A stretch of 64,000 bases of DNA from Hydra vulgaris (Eukaryota; Cnidaria; Hydrozoa; Anthoathecata; Hydridae), in NCBI RefSeq assembly GCF_038396675.1, contig NC_088926.1, forward strand, positions 25,210,001 through 25,274,000. The letters are read 5' to 3'. Below are positions 61,441 to 64,000 of this stretch, one piece after another. The translations under genes were made by a program, and so were the position numbers. The notes under the pieces were generated by a model. The model was not told the origin of the DNA and made no database searches. It saw only the letters and a program-made list of their open reading frames with translations. Each line of letters opens with the position of its first letter. The first letter of the stretch is position 1.

Positions 61441-62493
61441 TTAATAATGTTTTTTATGTTTTGGAGCATTATAAAGTTTGTTTTCATTCATATTAATCAT
61501 GCGGGTAAACATTTTGGTAAACTCTCTCACCCAAAGAGCGTTATCGCGTGCATACTGTTTTGCATATTTATGAGCTGTCGAATGTTGGCAACGTGTTTTT
61601 GAAGAAGTAGGTGTGCAGGAAACAGAACCGTTATCGTCAGTTGGTTTAATAATCCATGAATTAGCCATATCAACGTTTAGAAGTATTGGTACTCTGTTTG
61701 GTTTAGGAAGCTTATCGTTTGGTGTTGTATGAGTTATTTCCTGCCATTGTTTATTTTTATCATTAATGGTTACTTGCAACCAAGGCACTATATCAATAAA
61801 CATTCTGTAATACGCGTTGTCAAGCACACTTGTTGGAGCTAAAGAACCATTTGGTACTGTCGAAAACCGCTCATCAACCCAAGATCCAACAAAACCCACA
61901 TTTTCTAAATGACAACCACCTAAGGTATGTGCTCCTAAAAGAGTTACCGCTTCTCTTGTATTGAATCCAAACTCTTCTTTAAAAAATTTAAATGTGTCTT
62001 GTGTACTTTCTGTTCCCTTAATAAATCTATATGGTCCAGAATCATCTTCTATTGGCGAAGTAGCGCAATCTTTTCTACCAACTTTAAAATGGTTTAACCC
62101 ATTGTATTTAACCGGAGCTTCAACAGTAGATCTAGTGAGAGCAACGGATGCAGCTAAAGCATAAAAATCTGCTCTTGACATTTTCCCTTTAAATGATGTA
62201 TCGTACAAAGGATCGAGTCGATCTGTAACTTTTTTTAAACCTGCATTTAATGGTCTCGAATGATTAATGCAACCATCACATTTTCCTTGTCCCATACAAT
62301 CATGAAACAGAAGGCGAACGGTTCCAGCAATCATTGGTAAATCTTTATTGTTTTTAACAGACTCTATCAGAGTGAGAATACTAGCTTTTGCTTTTTCTAG
62401 GGTGTCGAATGTTAATAAGTCTTTTCTTCCGAAACTTTGTTTAAAACATACAATCGCAATGCAAACTTTTAGAAGTGTTGTTAAACGAACCAT
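61441..62493 (-). CDS. Secreted plant-type haem peroxidase, intronless
   Basis: One uninterrupted 350-codon frame. Residues 1-22 form a signal peptide (hydrophobic core [11 protein letters not shown]). The distal haem site is [16 protein letters not shown] with R60, F63, H64 and D65. [11 protein letters not shown] follows at 106-116. The proximal site is [21 protein letters not shown] with ligand H189 and W205 sixteen residues on. D275 in LLNVDMA is the likely partner of H189. A conserved C-terminal helix is [16 protein letters not shown]. The family reduces H2O2 while oxidising a donor. The position that carries ascorbate-binding Arg in APX is Asn198 here, as in cytochrome c peroxidase, so ascorbate is not an obvious donor. 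F63 and FHDC resemble secreted class II/III enzymes. Start ATG has A at -3 and G at +4. No close neighbours; possible horizontal acquisition. Confidence 0.92.
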   Translation of the reverse strand: MVRLTTLLKVCIAIVCFKQSFGRKDLLTFDTLEKAKASILTLIESVKNNKDLPMIAGTVRLLFHDCMGQGKCDGCINHSRPLNAGLKKVTDRLDPLYDTSFKGKMSRADFYALAASVALTRSTVEAPVKYNGLNHFKVGRKDCATSPIEDDSGPYRFIKGTESTQDTFKFFKEEFGFNTREAVTLLGAHTLGGCHLENVGFVGSWVDERFSTVPNGSLAPTSVLDNAYYRMFIDIVPWLQVTINDKNKQWQEITHTTPNDKLPKPNRVPILLNVDMANSWIIKPTDDNGSVSCTPTSSKTRCQHSTAHKYAKQYARDNALWVREFTKMFTRMINMNENKLYNAPKHKKHY

Positions 62494-62610
62494 TTTAGTT
62501 GTATTTTACACTTTTTATTTTACTTGTTAATATAAAAAATATTATTTTTTATATTATAAACAATATTTTTAAAAAACGATATATATATATATATATATCT
62601 CGTTTTTTTT
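62494..62610 (-). promoter_or_regulatory. Upstream region of the peroxidase gene
   Basis: On the minus strand the 110 bases before the ATG hold a TA tract (62579-62600), TATA-like TATAAT words and an AAAAAG at about -20 that could accept a spliced leader. No element can be assigned firmly. 62745-62805 holds a 31-bp direct duplication. Confidence 0.25.
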
Positions 62611-63680
62611 TTAATTTTTACTTATTTTTTTGTTTGCTTCTACTTATTTATGAAACATTATAGAATATATTAAAGTATTATAAAAATAACGCGCCTACAA
62701 TAGAAACTTCTTTTTTTTAAACTTTAAATCTTTTTTTCTTCCAATTAGCAATATTATTCCAATAATTATTTCCAATTAGCAATATTATTCCAATAATTAT
62801 TCCAATAGCAACAAAAGAAGCTAATAATTCTTACTAATACAATTTTATTATAATATTGTATTTTATTTTGTCCTGGTAGTTGCCATACTGACGCTCTTAT
62901 AATTTTACAAGGGTATGTAAAACGCCATTAAATTATAAAGTGTTTTGTAAAAATGTCCTTCGACTTCATATACAAAAAATAAACAAAAATAAAACCTAAA
63001 ATATCAAATCAAAAAAATATATATAAATAAATAAACAAGCGAAAAAAACATAATGAACGAAAAAACAAACTTTCAAGCTCTAGTTAAAATTATTAGATAT
63101 ATTTACCAAGATTTCTACCTTTTACTTATTTTAATATGAGGTATTGTGGTTTATCCTCCTCCGGCTAATTGCCATATAGAGGCTTATTTTAATATGATAT
63201 TATTATATACTATTATTACATGACCGTTTTTTAACTGATTTATTTATAGAGTTTAGTTAAAATAGATGAACGTCATGTTTGGATTAAATTTGAGCAATTA
63301 GAAATAAATTAAAATGGTTTGAAAAAACCCCATAATTATAGTCAAAGAAGGAAGTTATACCAAAGTCACAAAATTAAATGATTATTACCAATTGTTATTA
63401 CTCATCAATTATGTAATTAAAAATACTAAACGTCATCAATGCCATCAATCTGGTGTGAATTCTTTCACAGTTCGGCTGCAACTGCTCTAAGTTATGCCAA
63501 AGCCAACAAAGTTTTAAAAAGATGTTAAAACAAAATCTGTTTAAATAAGTTCATTATGCTGTTATTTAAAAATGTTCCTGATTAATAAAGTCTGAATAAT
63601 ATTCCTAATTTTCCACATTGCTTTGCAAATCTAATTTTTATGAGAGGGTCTTCAACAAAAAAAATGTAGTAAAAGTGTAG
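62611..63680. other. Gene-free AT-rich stretch
   Basis: Apart from the CCAATTAGCAATATTATTCC duplication at 62740-62800 I see nothing recognisable. Confidence 0.5.
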
Positions 63681-63689
63681 TGGATGAGC

Positions 63690-63770
63690 GCATGCTTTGT
63701 AAAAAAGAACTTTTTAGTTTGTTCAGGGTTGTGTTTTGGAGTTAAAAGCTTGAACGAGGGTTTTAGCAAC
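63690..63770 (+). repeat. SINE body remnant
   Basis: GGGTTGTGTTTTGGAGTTAA and GAACGAGGGTTTTAGCAAC match the middle of the SINE at 41690-41956 with moderate divergence. Confidence 0.5.
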
Positions 63771-63867
63771 ATTTTAAACAAAATTTAGTTATAAAATATA
63801 AAGTTTATATAAATGTAAAAAAATTAAAATAATAAAATTACCAAATTAAATTGTTAATAAGAAAAAA

Positions 63868-63935
63868 AAAGAACGCGGGACTCGTAAGAAGACCGTCAGG
63901 TCATGTCGTCGAGAACCGCTAGCATAAACGTGATA
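63868..63935 (-). repeat. LINE 3'-end block (second copy)
   Basis: GCGGGACTCGTAAGAAGACC, then GTCGTCGAGAACCGCT matches 52230-52300, where the same block ends a minus-strand LINE. No RT sequence adjoins it within the window, so it is a severely 5'-truncated copy. Confidence 0.7.
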
Positions 63936-64000
63936 AAATTTCTCCTGGTAAATAGCGGTTAAAGATAAACAAGATATTTACAATTATTTTTCTTTTCTTA

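Noticed and set aside
61441-62493. Bacterial or algal contamination as the source of the intronless peroxidase
   Set aside because: The gene shares the AT-rich composition of its surroundings and is embedded in the same repeat-laden contig, so it is part of this genome whatever its ultimate origin.

Overview
This window looks like nuclear DNA of a cnidarian, most probably Hydra. The reasons are: very AT-rich sequence with long (TA)n, (GT)n and (CT)n tracts; spliced genes with GT-AG introns of up to about 4 kb; several copies of tRNA-derived SINEs; and a dense layer of decayed hAT, Tc1/mariner, Mutator-like and LINE elements. The species is an inference from repeat style and gene content, not a database match. 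Nothing suggests a bacterial or viral contig.

Only three loci look like host genes. (1) The N-terminal half of ERMP1 (endoplasmic reticulum metallopeptidase 1, family M28) lies on the minus strand at 5108-12470. It has four exons that join in frame, and its 3' half lies beyond the left edge. (2) An unidentified gene at 46430-46903, minus strand, has two exons that join in frame and continue leftwards. (3) A complete, intronless 350-residue secreted plant-type haem peroxidase lies at 61441-62493, minus strand. It combines a class II/III-like distal site with a class I-like (cytochrome c peroxidase-like) proximal loop.

The rest is mobile-element territory. 1-4.7 kb: SINE, a LINE 3' end, and a second LINE carrying a MITE and a palindrome. 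5.1-12.5 kb: ERMP1, with an AT-rich minisatellite and a transposase relic in its third-from-last visible intron. 13-16.5 kb: LINE scrap and a TTF-finger/DUF4371 hAT pseudogene. 17.94-21.99 kb: an element with TIRs of about 360-490 bp around a degraded multi-exon gene of an uncharacterised transposase-like family. 23.5-33.7 kb: a candidate 10-kb element bounded by GC-rich ends that share an 11-bp terminus, holding a Tudor-like ORF, a 30-bp palindromic minisatellite and duplicated exons. 33.9-34.8 kb: satellite. 35.3-36.3 kb: a repeat interrupted by a 525-bp hAT-type MITE with a perfect 8-bp target duplication. 37-40 kb: Mutator-like relic, SINE and a hAT-like MITE. 41.7-43.1 kb: SINE and a GIY-YIG/Penelope-type retroelement relic. 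47.8-54.7 kb: mariner/Tc1 relics, SINEs, a LINE 3' end and a second DUF4371 hAT relic. 55-60.9 kb: a near-full-length BED-finger hAT transposase gene with stop codons and frameshifts, between two CGAT-rich arrays, with a LINE fragment nested beside it.

The host genes show no operon or pathway link. The coherent story is repeated nesting of elements, in which target-site duplications and paralogous empty sites can be read directly.
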